A stretch of DNA of 64,000 nt from Formicarius rufipectus (GCA_013399695.1 VXAU01001873.1:619357-683356), one strand, 5' to 3'; shown: positions 12,901 to 25,565, counted from the stretch's first letter. Notes: generated by a model from the letters alone, not told the origin. Numbers and translations are program-made.

Positions 12901-13577
12901 ATTGTTGTGGGGATTTGCAGAAATAGTTGTGGATCTCTGCTGCCGATTAGGACCATAAATACAACGTAAAGGAGCATTCACTAACCTGAAAACACAGCAG
13001 AGATGGAGAAAACAGTGACTTTCTCGGCAACCACACAACATTCAAAGTACTCCTTTGCCACTCTGTCCTTCTTGCCTCTCTCCTTCACTCCCAGTAGGGG
13101 AAATGGCCCTCAGGAGGAGCCCAGAGCTCCATTAGTAGCAATTAGCATCACTTGATGCAGTTCACCTGTTCAGGCTGGTTACCAGAGGCACACGGCCGTG
13201 CTCGTTAGCCCCTTGTCCCCTTGCACTGATTGACCATGGATCTTGGACTCTATTGACAATTCCTACTGCAACGTTTCCGGAATAGGAGCCTGGAGTCTGA
13301 GTTTAGATGACTAACTAGGCAGAAAGAGACTCTCAGTACTGCTTTTTCCCACTTTCTATGCTTCTCTCCCTAGTCCCTGCCTGCCTCCTGTTGCCCAGCA
13401 TACACAATGTCAGTGTTATGCTGTTGTATTTGGTGTTCAAATGTCCATATCTTCTTTAGAGGTCGCCTTCTGAAATCCCAAAGAGTGCTTGCATTTCTCC
13501 AGTACCTCTCACAACTGTCTGTCATCTATATATTTAGGAATTTCTTAAAAGAAGTGGGTTGCTACCTTCCTTTTGGA

Positions 13578-13705
13578 GATGAGGAAATTAAGATAGAGAA
13601 AAGCAAGATCACTCAGAGAGGAGGTGGAAGGAAGAACTAGGAATAAAATGTGTTGATCAGCTTAATCCCAGCCCAGTGCCTTTCCAGTGAGGTAGCTCCT
13701 CCTAC
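13578..13705 (-). repeat. Ancient MIR-type SINE fragment (reverse orientation)
   Basis: The plus strand reads GATGAGGAAATTAAGATAGAG, then AGCAAGATCACTCAGAG, GAGGTGGAAGG, TAGGAATA and CCCAGCCCAGTGCC. This is the reverse complement of the MIR-like SINE core and tRNA-related head in the expected order. It is diverged and truncated. It sits about 2.3 kb upstream of the KCNB1 start codon. Confidence 0.6.
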
Positions 13706-13857
13706 CCCACCAAGACCTCCAGTACAAGACAAACATTAGGGACATTAGGGCAGTATCCAGAGCTGTTCTGTTGCTTTCTCATCATTTCACCTCCAGATCC
13801 TATTTTACTCCTCTTACAAAAGAGATTAAACCCCTGACCAAGGCTAGGAAGTTAAAT

Positions 13858-13908
13858 CTGTTAATGATTACAAAGTGCTTTGAAACCTCCGTGTGGCAGG
13901 TGCTGATG
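13858..13908 (+). repeat. Short MIR/L2-type SINE tail
   Basis: A block TTAATGATTACAAAGTGCTT, followed by TGAAACC and a GGCAGGTGCTGATG segment, resembles the tail seen at 1265-1372 and 4070-4243. Only about 50 bp can be recognized, so the call is tentative. Confidence 0.4.
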
Positions 13909-16900
13909 GAGAGCAAGAGTTTGTTTGTCAGCACTGGCCTCCGGGTACAGGGTCTCCCCTCGTGACAACCACAGGAGGAGGATGCTGGGAGGGGAAACGA
14001 CAAGTACTTAATGCAGGGAGATAGATCAGATTCACTGTGGTTAAATCACTGGGACAGAGGCAACTTGGGTTTATTAGCAGGGCATTTGTGTCTTGCTGCA
14101 CCATTCTTGTTCCCCTGCCACTGCCATTCACATGTTCTTCCAGGAAGCTGGAGAACCAGCCGTGGAGGGCACGTGGAGGGGCAGTGAGAGAGCACAGGCT
14201 GCCCCACTGCTGGGACCTCTCCCTTCCACATGGGCCAGCACTGAAAATGGTCCTGGTGGAAGCTGGGAGAGGGAGCCCTGCCCAGGGCAGCCCCTCCAGC
14301 TGTCTGTGCCTGGGGTGACCCAGGAGCGTGGGGAGAGGACAGGATGTTTCCACTCCCAGGATGACTTTTCCCTGACGCATTTCTTGTCCCACACAGAGAG
14401 TTTGTCAGCAAGGGGCAGTGCAGGCCTGAGGATGCAGAAATGTGTGGCCTCACTCTTTTCTAAGTCTATCTCACCCACCCTTGGTTTGGATACACCTTTC
14501 AAGTGATATTCTTGTACTCTGAACTTTGCAAACTTAATTTATTGTTTGTGATTTCCCCAGCCTATGGAGCCAGCCAAATGTTTGGATGCAGTTTGTGGCA
14601 GACCCTGCTTCTCTCCAGGTATTACAGCAGTTATTGACAAGGAAACACCTTAAACCACAAGTACTTTGGAGGAAATATGCAGAGTACAGCATGTAAGTGT
14701 TCTCCTGGGCTTGCAGTAGTCGAATAGACATATCTGGATTTCACTGCCAGGCAGAAGAGGTCTGTTAGGCAGTGTTTATGGAGCTACAACATTAAAGGGA
14801 AATAGGCTGAGCCTAAATGTGGAAATATCCCTCTGCTGGTCTGCAGTGACTCCTCTGCCTGCATAAGGAAAAGTATCACATCTTCCCAAACACCCACGCC
14901 CGTACAACAGTCTGGCATCTTCCTGTCCGTCCTGCGAAGCAGGAGTGGAGGCTGATTGACATCATTTCACTGCTCCCGGGAAAGCAAAGGGCTGTGAGAA
15001 CAGGACATCTCCTGGCCTGCCTGGGAACCAGCGCTCACAGCAGAGGCATGTGGGCATCCCACGGAGAGGGGCACAGCAGCCCCAGTGGCCCCTGAGTTCT
15101 GGCTGCTTCCCCATTGCTGAGTTTCACATTCTAAAATGAGGTCTAAGATGTAACAATAACCCGCATTGTTCTTGCAGCCCCAGGGCCTGGTACTTATCCT
15201 TGGGAGCAGGAAAGACAACCATGCACAATGAGCTGTCTCTGTTACAGATTGCTTCCCGTTATGTCCCCTTAAGGATTCCCTTAGTTTCCAGTGATTTCTT
15301 TTCCAGACTGGAGACACTTCAAATACAATGGGGATTTACTTTTATAGCTCCAAATCCTTTCCCTTAAATGGGGAAAAAAATTGTCAGGTTTCTTAATAGA
15401 GAACTGTAACAAGTGTCAAAAAGTGCAAAAAGAACTAAGATAGAAAGTGCTTGTACTACCAAGAGCCCGGGAGCATGGAAATACTGGAATACCAGGAGAA
15501 AATACTGGAAAGAGGAAGCAAAATCCAATCCGAAAATGAACCTTAAAGGCTCCCCTCAAAAATCCCAGGCAGAGCTTGATGATGTCAGCAGCAGCTGAGC
15601 TCCATCCTCACATCCTCCCCTGCCAAAAGCCCCTTTGGGGGGAATTCAGCTGTGGTTGCGATGGGGGAGTGTGTTCTGCCTGCAAGGGGGGAACCTTGGC
15701 CACCTTTGCTGGCCCCTGGCCTGCCCCCAGCCTGTCCACTATACACTCTTGCCCTCCACCACCTCCTCCTCTCACCAGGGTAAAAGGGAGCCTTTTCCAA
15801 AGTGTTCTCATATATTTACAACTCTGTAAGAGCTAGTTAGTCCAGAAAGCAGAGGCTGACCTCTGCCAGGCTCTCTGGGTCCTCAGAGAAGCCCCAAAGG
15901 ATCTGTGAGGGCTGGGCTGCTGAAGGGGATATCTGCAAAAGTGAGAGATGGAGGGAGGAAGAGCAGTGAGGTCTCAGCAGGAACCAGGGAACAAATGCCC
16001 CTTGAGGGAGGGCAAAGTCTCTGAAGGCTATCTCAGCTATGGAAAAAACAGGTGAGGAGGGAGGTCAGTAGCCACAGAGGGACCCTGTCCTGTAAAGAGT
16101 TAAAATTTTTAGCTTGGCTAAAGTTTTAAGGTGCATTTTGAAGTCCCAGGAGTACCCAAAGCCCCTCCATTGCAAGCAGGCTTCCCTCCCTCCTTCTGCC
16201 TCGAGGAAGGGCTGGCCAGAGCTGCATCTTTGTTTGCCTGGCTCTGCTCTGCCAGCAGCTCCCGCTTCTGTCAACCTTGGGCTCCTCTGGCCTTTGGGAA
16301 GAGGGCAGGAAACACGCCAATGCATATTGGTTATCAGAGAAACTACTGGTTCAGGTTCCCACAAAGCACATTCAGAGCCATCCTCCCTGGCTCCAGCTTT
16401 CTGCCTTTCCCAGGATGTGCATTTCCTCCTGCACATCTCTCCAGTCTCTGCCGGTGCTCACTGACCACAAGCACAGACCCCGTGGCTCCTCTTCCCAAGG
16501 ATGGCTCCATCAGACCCACCTGTCCTCTGATCTTGATGAGGATGATTCTGGGGAACTCGCTGAAAGCTACGGAAGCACCAGCCTGTTCCCTGAAGTGTGT
16601 AAAGCATCACCTCCTGACTGCATCTGTCTTGTTCACGTCAGGTTTGAGAAAAAATACAATTGCTTCAGGAAGGCAAAATACACAGACTGTTTTCTAGTTG
16701 AGAACTAAAAAGCCCCCAGTGGGCCGATTTGTCCCTGCCACCAGCTGCTGGGGAATTTGCTAAAGGACCCGAGAAATTTTCTCCTACCTCTCAACCCAAC
16801 CCAACACTTGGGGCCCCGGGTTGCTGTCCTGCCTGGGAGAGCCCGGTGGCAGCAGGACTCCCCCAGCCCTGCACCCCATGGGGGGGCCGAGGGATGTTCC

Positions 16901-19900
16901 TTCCTCGGGGCTTTCACTGTTCAGGCAGGGCTGGCACTGAGGGGAAAAGAGCTGCCTGTAAGATGTTATCTAACGTTTAGTAGCTTTAAGCACTGAACAC
17001 TGGGAAGCAATTGGACTCGCCACGTTAATTCAGCAAGTGCAGATTTATTAGGCCCTAAAGGACTGGAGGCTCACATTAATCATCAGTCAGGAGGGAGAGC
17101 CCCAGAGCTAGAGGGGTCAGCCAGTCTTCACAGCAGTGGAGATGTGGCCTCTCTTGCAGGGGTGACCAAGTGCTCATCCATCCAGCCACTCTGCTGGCTG
17201 CAGACTCCACACAGCCCGGCAGCTGTTCACAGCCCCGGGGCTGTGGCACACCACCCCACGTGCCTGCAGCAGTCTGGGCAGCCTCTGGGGACAGCCAGGG
17301 TCCAGGACCTGGATGCATTATCATTCCCAGGAATTCAGAGGCAGAAGGCCCTTCCTGCCCTCCTTAAGCTCCCACTGTGGTCAACATGCATACAGTCCCC
17401 TGATTTCCATCCCTGGCACGTCTCTTGCCCAGCTCCTCTTTAACAAACACAGACTGAGGGCTCAGCCTTAGAGGCAAAGCAAACTCAGACACAGACAAAA
17501 TTGGCTTTGTGGTCTAATCTTGGAAAAATGCCATCACTTGAATGTCCTGATGTGCAGCGAGTTTCCTCAGGATAATGAAAGCAAGAATTGCTCTGCTCTT
17601 GCATATGTGGGCTCTAAAAGGACTCTGCAGTCAGAGAGCAATCTCACATGGTTCCTGGGAGGGAAGTACCATTTTATCCCCTTTCAGACTAAGGCGAATT
17701 GAGACTGAGAAGGTTTAAAGCAAGCTGCCAACGGTGGCATGGGGTGGGAGATGAATGAGAAGCTAAATGTACTTTAAATCTGAAGAGATATCCTTAAGTG
17801 ATTCCTCCCAAGATTGTTTGCCTTGTGGCTGTTACTGCTGCCGACTGGGAGCACCTTGTCAGAGGCTGCTGCTGTGGGAAGCAAAAGCTCTCATGAGTCA
17901 CATGTTGCTGTGAGAATCAGGCTGATGGGAGTACCCGACAGGTTAAGCTTTTTGTGGCTCACATTATACAAGAAATAGGCAGGACTTGAAAAAATTGCAC
18001 AAAAACAGCCCTTCTTGGCCACTCCCTGACCTCAAATGCACTCTTCCTTCTTCCCTCCTTTGTGTGATTCCACAACAGTAAAAGCTGGAGCTGCTTTGGG
18101 GTCAGGAAGCCTCGTGCCAATGGCTGTGAAGGACACAGAGTGAGGTCAAATTGAATTTCAAGTGACTACTTAATGTTGCTTGCAGTGCTGAGGAAACCTT
18201 GCTCCCCTGGGGTCAGGGCATGGAGGAAAGGTTGGGCATCTTGTGCCAACAATGGGGCTGGCTCCTTGCAGGGGGAGAGCTTTGATCTCAGTGACATCCA
18301 TTCACAGCACAGGAATAGCATATGTTTTCTCTAGGAAGGGTCACTTTCAGCCTTTCTTGGGTTGTTTTTCATCTGTGACTTGTATTTAATAAAATACATT
18401 TTAATTTGGAGGATTATGGAGATCATTTTAAAGCAGCTTATCTACCACTCTTCTCCTTCCCTGTTTTTCCCCAAAGTGTTTGTGGGTGATGCAGAAGGCT
18501 GCAATAAGCCTTTATTGAAAGCTCTCTCAGATTAAACTTCTTCACATGGGACAACTCTCCTCGCCCTGAATTTTAATGAACTTGTCCAAACATGCCCTTT
18601 CCACTGAACACATGAGTTCTGCAGGGGGACAATATCCAACACCAGTTAACCAGAAAGGACAAACTGGATGCAATCTCAGACTGAGAACGCTGCAAAAACC
18701 TACTGAAAATGCAGCTCCACTTGCTTGGTGCAGGCAGGAGAGGAGCGTGCTGGAGGCAGAGCAGGCAGTGCCCAGTGCCAGCTTGGAGGGGGCTGCAGGG
18801 CTGGGTTTTCCCACTGGGCTGTTGCATGGTGCCCATGAGGAACATGGAGCAGTAGAGCAGGATTAGAAAGACCCAACAATGGAGCGAGGAATTGTCTGGA
18901 GTTGAGCAGGAGGAAAACTGGAGGACAGAACCATCTGAAGGTCACGGTTTTTTGATGCTTGGATAGCCCCTCTTTAGGGTGCCAGTGACATTGGGATTTG
19001 CAGCCTGAGACCCCCTCTTGAAGGCAATTCTGTGTGCTGCATCTCTCAGTGATGCCATTTCAATATTTCACAGTTGTTCTTCAAAATCCTTTGACAGCCT
19101 TTAAAGTTCAAGCTTAGCCTGCATTTTCAACCTCCCTCTTCTCTCCTGCTGGGCTGCAGGACAAGGCAGAGCCCCCACCACAGGAGCAGGCCCTGTCCCC
19201 TGGGGCTGTGCAAGGCTGCTGAGAGGTGACCCACTCCCACCTTACCTTGAGCATCACCACAGTCAGAAGCACCAACATGCTCTGCCCTGGCAGCTGATGC
19301 TGGGACATATCAGCCTCCCTTCACTCCTTCCATCCCCCCACAGAGCAGGTCCCTGCTGGCAGGAGGGGAATGTCTCCCCACCCCGTGCACATCCCCTGCA
19401 TCACCCCATTTGCTGGAGGCACACCATGGAGATGTTCTCCCAGTTTTCTTCAGCTCCCTCACCCTGCCTTTATTTTCTGGCATATTCCCAAAGGTCAACC
19501 ACAGTCTTGCACAGGAAAAGCAGAGGTGAAGAACTGAGCCCATCCCAGCACTCACTTGGCCACCCTCCACATGGCTGCTCTTCAAACAGTCTCTTTTCCT
19601 CTTGCACATAAAAAGTGAAGGTGGTTCTTCATCAAAATCAATACAGGAGGTTAATTAAATACCTCTGCTCAGCAACACATCAAAGCCTCCTCTTCAGACC
19701 CAGTGTGTGTGGGTGATCTTTGCCTGCCTTGCCCAGTCCAATCCCTTTGATTCAAGGGGGCTTAGGAAGCCAAGCAGCAATCCAACTCTTCTGATTCACA
19801 AGGACAACACAAGTATCATTACAATGGATCTTAAGCTCCATGAAGCAGCTACAATTTATTCCTAGCCCAAAGCTATTGGTTCTGCATGGGTGTTTTCCTC

Positions 19901-21653
19901 CTTTGTGAGATAAAGGTCCCGTTAAAATGTGAATTGACTTTTGGAGTACTCCATGTGGCTGAACAGTTCCTCTCCTGCTTTCAAAGGAAAGGAGGAAGGG
20001 AGATGAATTGAGCAGTTTGGAGGCTCATGTGGGCTGAGCAGATCCCAGGGGCTGGAGCTGCAGGGAGCGTGCTGCCTCTGGGAGCAAGTGCCCATGGTCC
20101 CAGCAGCTGCTTTTCCAGTTAAAGGAGCTAATAGCCCCCAGAACCGCCGCAGACAAGGGAATTCAGTAAAAACTGGATTTGTTTGGAGCTTCTGTAAAAA
20201 AAACCTTGAGGAATTGAGCTGTTCTGCTGCCCCAGCTCTGGGTGCTTACAGCTCCTCCCCCCTCTTCTGTCCGGGAGCTGAGATGACATTGGCCACTGAC
20301 GGGTCCCTGTAGAAGGTACCTTGCAGTGGGTCACTCAGGAACATGTTCTACTGCAGCTGTGCAAACACCTGAAGGAACATGGCACAGGTGCCACTCCCCC
20401 TGGCAGTCCCAGACCACTGAGCAAGTGACAGCAGAAGCACTGTCCCTCTGGTCCCTTCCTTGCCTTCTGAAGCACCTGCCTTCATCTGTTACCAATGTGT
20501 GTGCAGAGGACTTCTCCTGCAAAGACACAATCAATGACGTGAACAACAGGTCTCAGAGTATCTGTTCCTAAAGCATCTATCTTCAGATTTTAATTTAGTA
20601 AACCAAGAAAGGCCATTTCAATTTTGGGAAAAAAACCCAAACACCTAAAACAAGAGTTTCCCTGTGAAAAAAATTTTATTAGGATAGGAACAAGAACAAA
20701 CAAGCAGCATTGTCTGGGGAACCATACCAGGAACTTTGGTGGTTTGCTTTACAAGTCTTTGCAGTGCAATCTGAGACCAAACATTTGCTTGTTCAGGAGA
20801 AATGTGATGCTCCAGGCCTAATGGGGACTAAAGCACATTTTAGGGAGGGTGACTTTGTAGATACAAGAAAATCCTTTAGTCTGCCCACAGTTTCCAGGTT
20901 TAAATTCAGTCTTCTCAAATCCTGAAGGAGCACCTCCAAAAGATACTGGAGGCTGTCTCAGCACTGAGAAGCTGGAAAGCTGCAGGCTGAGAGATGTACC
21001 TTTCTGCCACTGTCTTTCAGGAAGACACCTGTAAACATCCATAATTACAAGCAAAGCAAGCCCTGGTCCTGCAGTGCCTCTGTGCTAGGTACCACCAGGC
21101 TTACCAAGGGCACTGGAAAGTCCAGCTTGGCTCTCAGAGAAAAATAAGTCTTTCCAGGTATGGAGTAAAGAGTCATAAAGTCACCTGTGCCCTCCTTTTC
21201 CCTGCTTCAAATGGAAGTAACCTGTGAGGAAAGCTCAGGAAAACAGTGAAACTTTCCTTTGGAAAGGGACAGCAACCCCCTGCACAGGGTGCTGTGATGC
21301 TGTGACATGGTTTGTCCCAGTCTCTGCCCAGCCCCAAAGCAGCCCTGCTCCCCTCCCGTCCTGCAGCTCCAGCAGTCAAATGTTTTCCACTCTTCCAGGG
21401 GACCTCTCCTTTCAGTCCAACCTGCCTGAGGATTTTCAGTGGGTCAAACCAAAATTTGGGGCCCACACCCCAAAGCTCTGAATGGAGCAGGACCCCCAAG
21501 CCAGCGGGTCTCCTGACCCCAACCCTGCCCGTACCAGGGATAACATCCTGCCGACCTTTGGGACTCTGACAGGCGGCAGCAAGGAGGAAGCAAAGCCCGT
21601 TTGCTCTGCGTGAGAGGAGAGGACAGAGCAGAGCTGTGGGGTAAAACCGGTTC

Positions 21654-21687
21654 TATATTTAAGGGCTGTTGGGGTTGTTATGGCAAC
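21654..21687 (+). promoter_or_regulatory. Candidate core promoter: TATA-like box plus RFX X-box
   Basis: A TATA-like TATATTTAAGG (21654-21664) is followed ten bases later by GTTGTTATGGCAAC (21674-21687). The second motif has the two half-sites of an RFX X-box (GTTGYY and RGCAAC) with a two-base centre. GC-rich, CpG-containing sequence follows to about 21.9 kb. RFX factors act at promoters of ciliary and some immune genes. No recognizable gene begins here; the plus-strand frame that follows is not a known protein. It may be a distal element or promoter of a non-coding transcript. Confidence 0.4.
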
Positions 21688-22357
21688 AGGACTCACAGCC
21701 ACCGGCGCGGGCTGCTCTGCCGCCTCCCCTGCATCCTCTGCAGAGCGCAGCTTGGCAGCACACACCAGCATCCTGCCCAGAGCTGGGGCTGACGGCGAGC
21801 GGCAACAGCGTGCGACCCGGCTTTCCATGGAGAGCTTTGTCCTCCAGAAGTGGAGAGCGAATGAGAACAGCTCGAAGAACTACACCTCCGGATAAAGGCA
21901 CTGAGAGCAAAGTTCAGCAGCAGAAAGGTTCAGACCCTCTCAACTTACGAGCCCCAGGGACTGGGAGCATCCAGCACGAAAAACCCACCTGGTGTGTCCC
22001 CGGAGGGGATCAGCTGCACAGCTCCCGATGTGGGCATGGGGTGTGTCCTGGTGGGGTGGCAACGACCCCCTTCTCCTCCCACGGCTTGGCAGGGCAGAGC
22101 CGAGGCTCACACACACACCAGCAGCAGACACGGTGCCCCTTCCCCAAGCTCAGCTTCTTCTGTCTGACTGGTGGAAGTCTGCATTTCATCTGTGCATCCA
22201 TGTACTTATATGGCCCTCATCTCCACTGTGCCCAAACCTCGAGGGCTACCAGGACATTGTTTGCTTTTTTTTGCAGCTATCATGATGGAATTCATAAACA
22301 GAAAAGCTGTATGTGAGACACATGAAGTAAACTTTCCCTGCCCTGCAATAAAGCTTC

Positions 22358-22815
22358 AGCTGGAGTCCTGCATCCAAGTTTGGGCACTGTTCGTCAAGAA
22401 AGTCAGGCCCCAATTGGCAGGAGCCCAGAGGACAGCAATAGGAGTGACCACAGACATAGAAAACAGCCTCTGAGGGGAGGTGGAGGGAAACGGGTCAATT
22501 AACTCCTGGAAGTGGAAGGCAGAGCAGAGATGAGCAGGCTCCTGTAGAAGAGAGCTTTGGTTTGCTTTCCTTGTCTGCTGGGAATTGGATAAACAATAGT
22601 AGGATGAGAGAATTAGGATGAATGCTGGGAAAAAGAGAGTAAAGCCCTGGGGGAGTGACCCAAGGAGACTGGGGGTGGAGACATCATCAAGACTTTCAAG
22701 TAAAAGATCCTTAAGCACCTGTCAGGATGGTCTAGACATATTGATGATGGCTTGATACAGGAGGATGGATTAGGGTGCACCTCCATGTCCCTTCCTGCCA
22801 CACAGAGCTGTGTTT
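22358..22815 (+). repeat. CR1 LINE 3' fragment
   Basis: About 450 bp follow the 3' region of chicken repeat 1 (CR1) retrotransposons in order: CTGGAGTCCTGCATCCAAG, CCCAGAGGACAGCAA, AGACATAGAAAACAGCCTC, CTTGTCTGCTGGGAATTGGA, CACCTGTCAGGATGGTCTAG, then GGATGGATTAG and CATGTCCCTTCCTGCC. CR1 is the main LINE of birds and other sauropsids. The copy lacks the ORFs, has many substitutions and no intact terminal octamer repeats, so it is an old, 5'-truncated, inactive insertion. It supports a sauropsid source. Confidence 0.85.
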
Positions 22816-23477
22816 GCTCTGTGAGAACCTCACATGTGCACTACAATTACACATCCCCAGCAGCCCTTAGAACAGTCAGAGTCATCTTGGTGACTGGAAT
22901 CAGTTCTGGTAGTTCAGAAGGCAGCAAAGGTTTTCACTGTCACCCTGAACACAGCCCACCTTACACACTCAGCTGTTCTCAGCCTGCCTTGCTGTGGCCA
23001 CACCAGCCTGGGAACTAGGTGTCCCAGCAGCAGCACTCACAGGTCTCTGCTCTGCTTCCTTTACTGGAAGTCACTTCATCTTAAACTAGCAAAGCCTGTT
23101 ATTAGTCTGTTGAGCATGATCTTGCACTTAGAGATGGTTGTAATGCAACAACACCTTCCACAGCCCCTCAGTTTCTGACTTTCTGAGTTGATTCTGCCAA
23201 GCAGCCTGGCTTTCTGGAATCAGCAGCACATGAACACCAGTACATCAATCCCAATGGGGAGGCTGTGTCCCAACTGATTTGAATAGCAAATGTTTTATTT
23301 TTTAAAAATTAAAAACTGGTAGTTGAGAAAGAGAGAAAATGAAGAGTTATTGGTAATCAAAACATGCAGAAGACGCACACCAGCCCAGAACCACTGCATC
23401 ATCCAGAATTCCCCAGCTACACCCACATATCAGCTTTGCAGCTTGTCCTCTGCTTCTAGTCACTTTTTCTAACTTAC

Positions 23478-23553
23478 CTTGAACTGCTGCCACTGCAGCA
23501 GGAAAGTTTAGGAGAAATAGAAGAAGCCAAAACAGTGCAGGGCCCACATTACC
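23478..23553 (-). pseudogene. PTGIS: PTGIS (prostacyclin synthase, CYP8A1) I-helix exon, probable relic
   Basis: The minus strand encodes GNVGPALFWLLLFLL followed by NFPAAVAAVQ. This matches the I-helix of CYP8A1, which in human reads GNMGPAAFWLLLFLL and continues NPEALAAVRG. PTGIS isomerizes prostaglandin H2 to prostacyclin on the ER membrane. The exon ends at a perfect donor (CAAG then gtaagt). At the other end, the dinucleotide before GTAATG is CG after a pyrimidine run, where AG would be needed; C at 23554 (minus-strand sense) stands in for A. A second possible acceptor (ctctcag, ending at 23568) would add about four residues unlike the family. The frame is open. No other PTGIS exon, including the heme-cysteine exon, was recognized on either side within the interval, so I read this as a decayed gene. 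A highly diverged but working gene cannot be excluded by eye. Confidence 0.6.
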
Positions 23554-25504
23554 GGGAAGACAAACCCCTGAGAGGGCTCAGAGCTGTTCAAATGGAGAGG
23601 AGCTGAACTGGAACCAGCAGCACCACGGTGACAATGCACTGTGGGGGCCAAAGGGCCCCATCCTGGTTCACACACAGCACCGAGACCTACAGTGGACTCT
23701 GGGACAGTCTCTTTACAGCAAAACCATAACTATTGCAACACAAGACTGGGAGGAAAAGCAGCCTGTCAGTGGTGCAGCAGAGTATCAGATGGACCACCCT
23801 GGATATTTTTGTTCTTGGTAATAAATAAATAAATAAAATTGTGATGATTAAGTGGAAGCAAAATAGCACTGTTATCGATACAGAGTGCCTTTGCAGTACA
23901 TTAAACCCAAGTAATTTAAAGAGCAGAGCATTTCATATAAATAATTAATTATTTGTTGGTAAGTACAATGCCACTTTAGCTGCCTAAATTTTCAAGGAGA
24001 GGGTTGGTTTTTTTTATTAGAATATAGTCATTACAAATGCACGTGGGTCTTTAATCATTCATGTTGGAAATAAGTTGATTTGGTCATGCATGAGAAAGAA
24101 TAAAGCAGCTCTTATCTCTCTGTAGGTCACAGAGCCAGTCAACCTTGGGGCTGTGAATGAGTGGAGAAGTCTGCCTTGTGATGAGAGCGCGTTTTCATCT
24201 CCTCTGAAGCACAAAGTCATCTGGGAAGATGCATTTGCTGAGGTCAAACTGAAAAAAGAACAAAGTGTTGGAGAGCCAATTCTATCTGGAATCAACTGCC
24301 TCAGTGCCAGGCTTAAATCAGGTTCTCGTTGACAATTAGGGATATTATGAAGGCAGACAACCAGCATACAGATGATTTCAAAGGGTTTAATTGCTTTCTT
24401 GCTAATGACACTGCAGGCAACAACCCTCTCCCTCCTTCCCCAGATCTCGAGCTCAGTGGGAGCTTCCCAGCTGGTTTGTGGGGTGTGGACCTGGTTTAGG
24501 CAAGGGCAGCACAGTGAGCACCTCAGCCCTAAGCAGTGACTTCCACAAAACAGATTCCAGCCCAAATAAAGCTCAGCTGGTCAGGAGACAAATCAAAAGC
24601 ACCTGACACCTACTGTTTGGGAATCCTTGGATTTTTTTATCCTAAGCTGCTGAGTCTTGAGAGCCCAAGACTGTGAAACCAGCCTTCACCTGCATGGCCC
24701 TGGTGCTGCTCTGCCCCAGCTGCTCCTACAGCTCACAGTGGCCATGGCTCCTGTATATACTGAGCAGCCTAAGCCAGCCTCAAAGAGCATAAATCACAGG
24801 ATTTCAATGAAAATTAAGAAGGGAATATCTAGGTTAAACCAGCCCAGTGACCAAAACCTGCTGGGAACCTGCAGCCCTAGGGAGATGAGAGCAAAGGAGG
24901 GTTTGCAGCAGAGTCTAAGGTGATGGCCAGTGGCTGCTTGGGAACAGGCTGCAGGTGAGCCTGAGGGCAGAGCATCAAGAGGGCACTTGTGTTCCCCTCT
25001 TGCCCACCTGAGCAGATCTGCCTGCATGGACCCCTCCTGCTGCCAGAGCTCCTGGGTATCTCTCAGTTGCTTTGCTGCTCTGACTTTTCAGACAGAACTT
25101 TCCAGAGTTCCTTCATGAAAACAGAAGCAGAAATTCAGGTGCTGACACAAAGTCTTTCTGCAGCAGAAATTTGGCCAGGAATGCAAAGTCTTGCTGCAGC
25201 CACTTTGTATCAGGTTTGCCCAGTTTATGGATCCACAGCCTGGGCAGAGCGATGCCCCTCGGGCCATGGCACCGAGGCTGCGGCTCCAGCCCGTCCCAGC
25301 AGTGCCATCTATTGCCACACTCGGCTCCGTCACAGAGTCAGCTCGGGGCAGGGAGGGAGAAGAAAGAAAAGGCTAATTCCCACCTGGAATAACGGAAACT
25401 TCCCAGTTCACCCACACATTGCTCTGCTATAGAAAAGCTGAGAATGTTTAAAATATCTGGGTGTGTTAGACCACACTAATCCCCAAACCAGCAATATCTG
25501 AGAG

Positions 25505-25565
25505 ACTGTTCTCTGCTAGAATCCATAAGGATCTTCAGGTCCAACTCCAAGAAGTCCCAGCAGGA
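25505..25565 (-). repeat. Possible CR1 3'-end remnant
   Basis: The segment with AGAATCCATAAGGATC followed by TTCAGGTCCAACTCC resembles the reverse complement of a CR1 3' end in birds (ATAAGGATCAT, then AGTCCAACTCC). Only about 50 bp are similar, so this is tentative. Confidence 0.3.

Larger units (their letters stand above)
12901..23477. other. KCNB1-PTGIS intergenic / decayed PTGIS 3' region
   Basis: In the conserved amniote order the 3' exons of PTGIS should lie here on the minus strand, to the left of the I-helix exon. I searched the reverse strand for the heme-binding segment (WGxGxNxCLG type), the ESLRL/PFITREV segment, the VFKYNRF segment and the C-terminal RYGFGLMQP-like segment and found none. 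Apart from old SINE pieces, one CR1 fragment and the TATA/X-box cluster, I see only unique non-coding sequence. A small inverted SOX-like motif (ACAATTGT, 12898-12905) sits at the edge of the CpG island. Confidence 0.6.

Noticed and set aside
13405..13450. Possible PTGIS VFKYN-like segment (TKYN) on the minus strand
   Set aside because: Surrounding residues bear no resemblance and there is no splice context.
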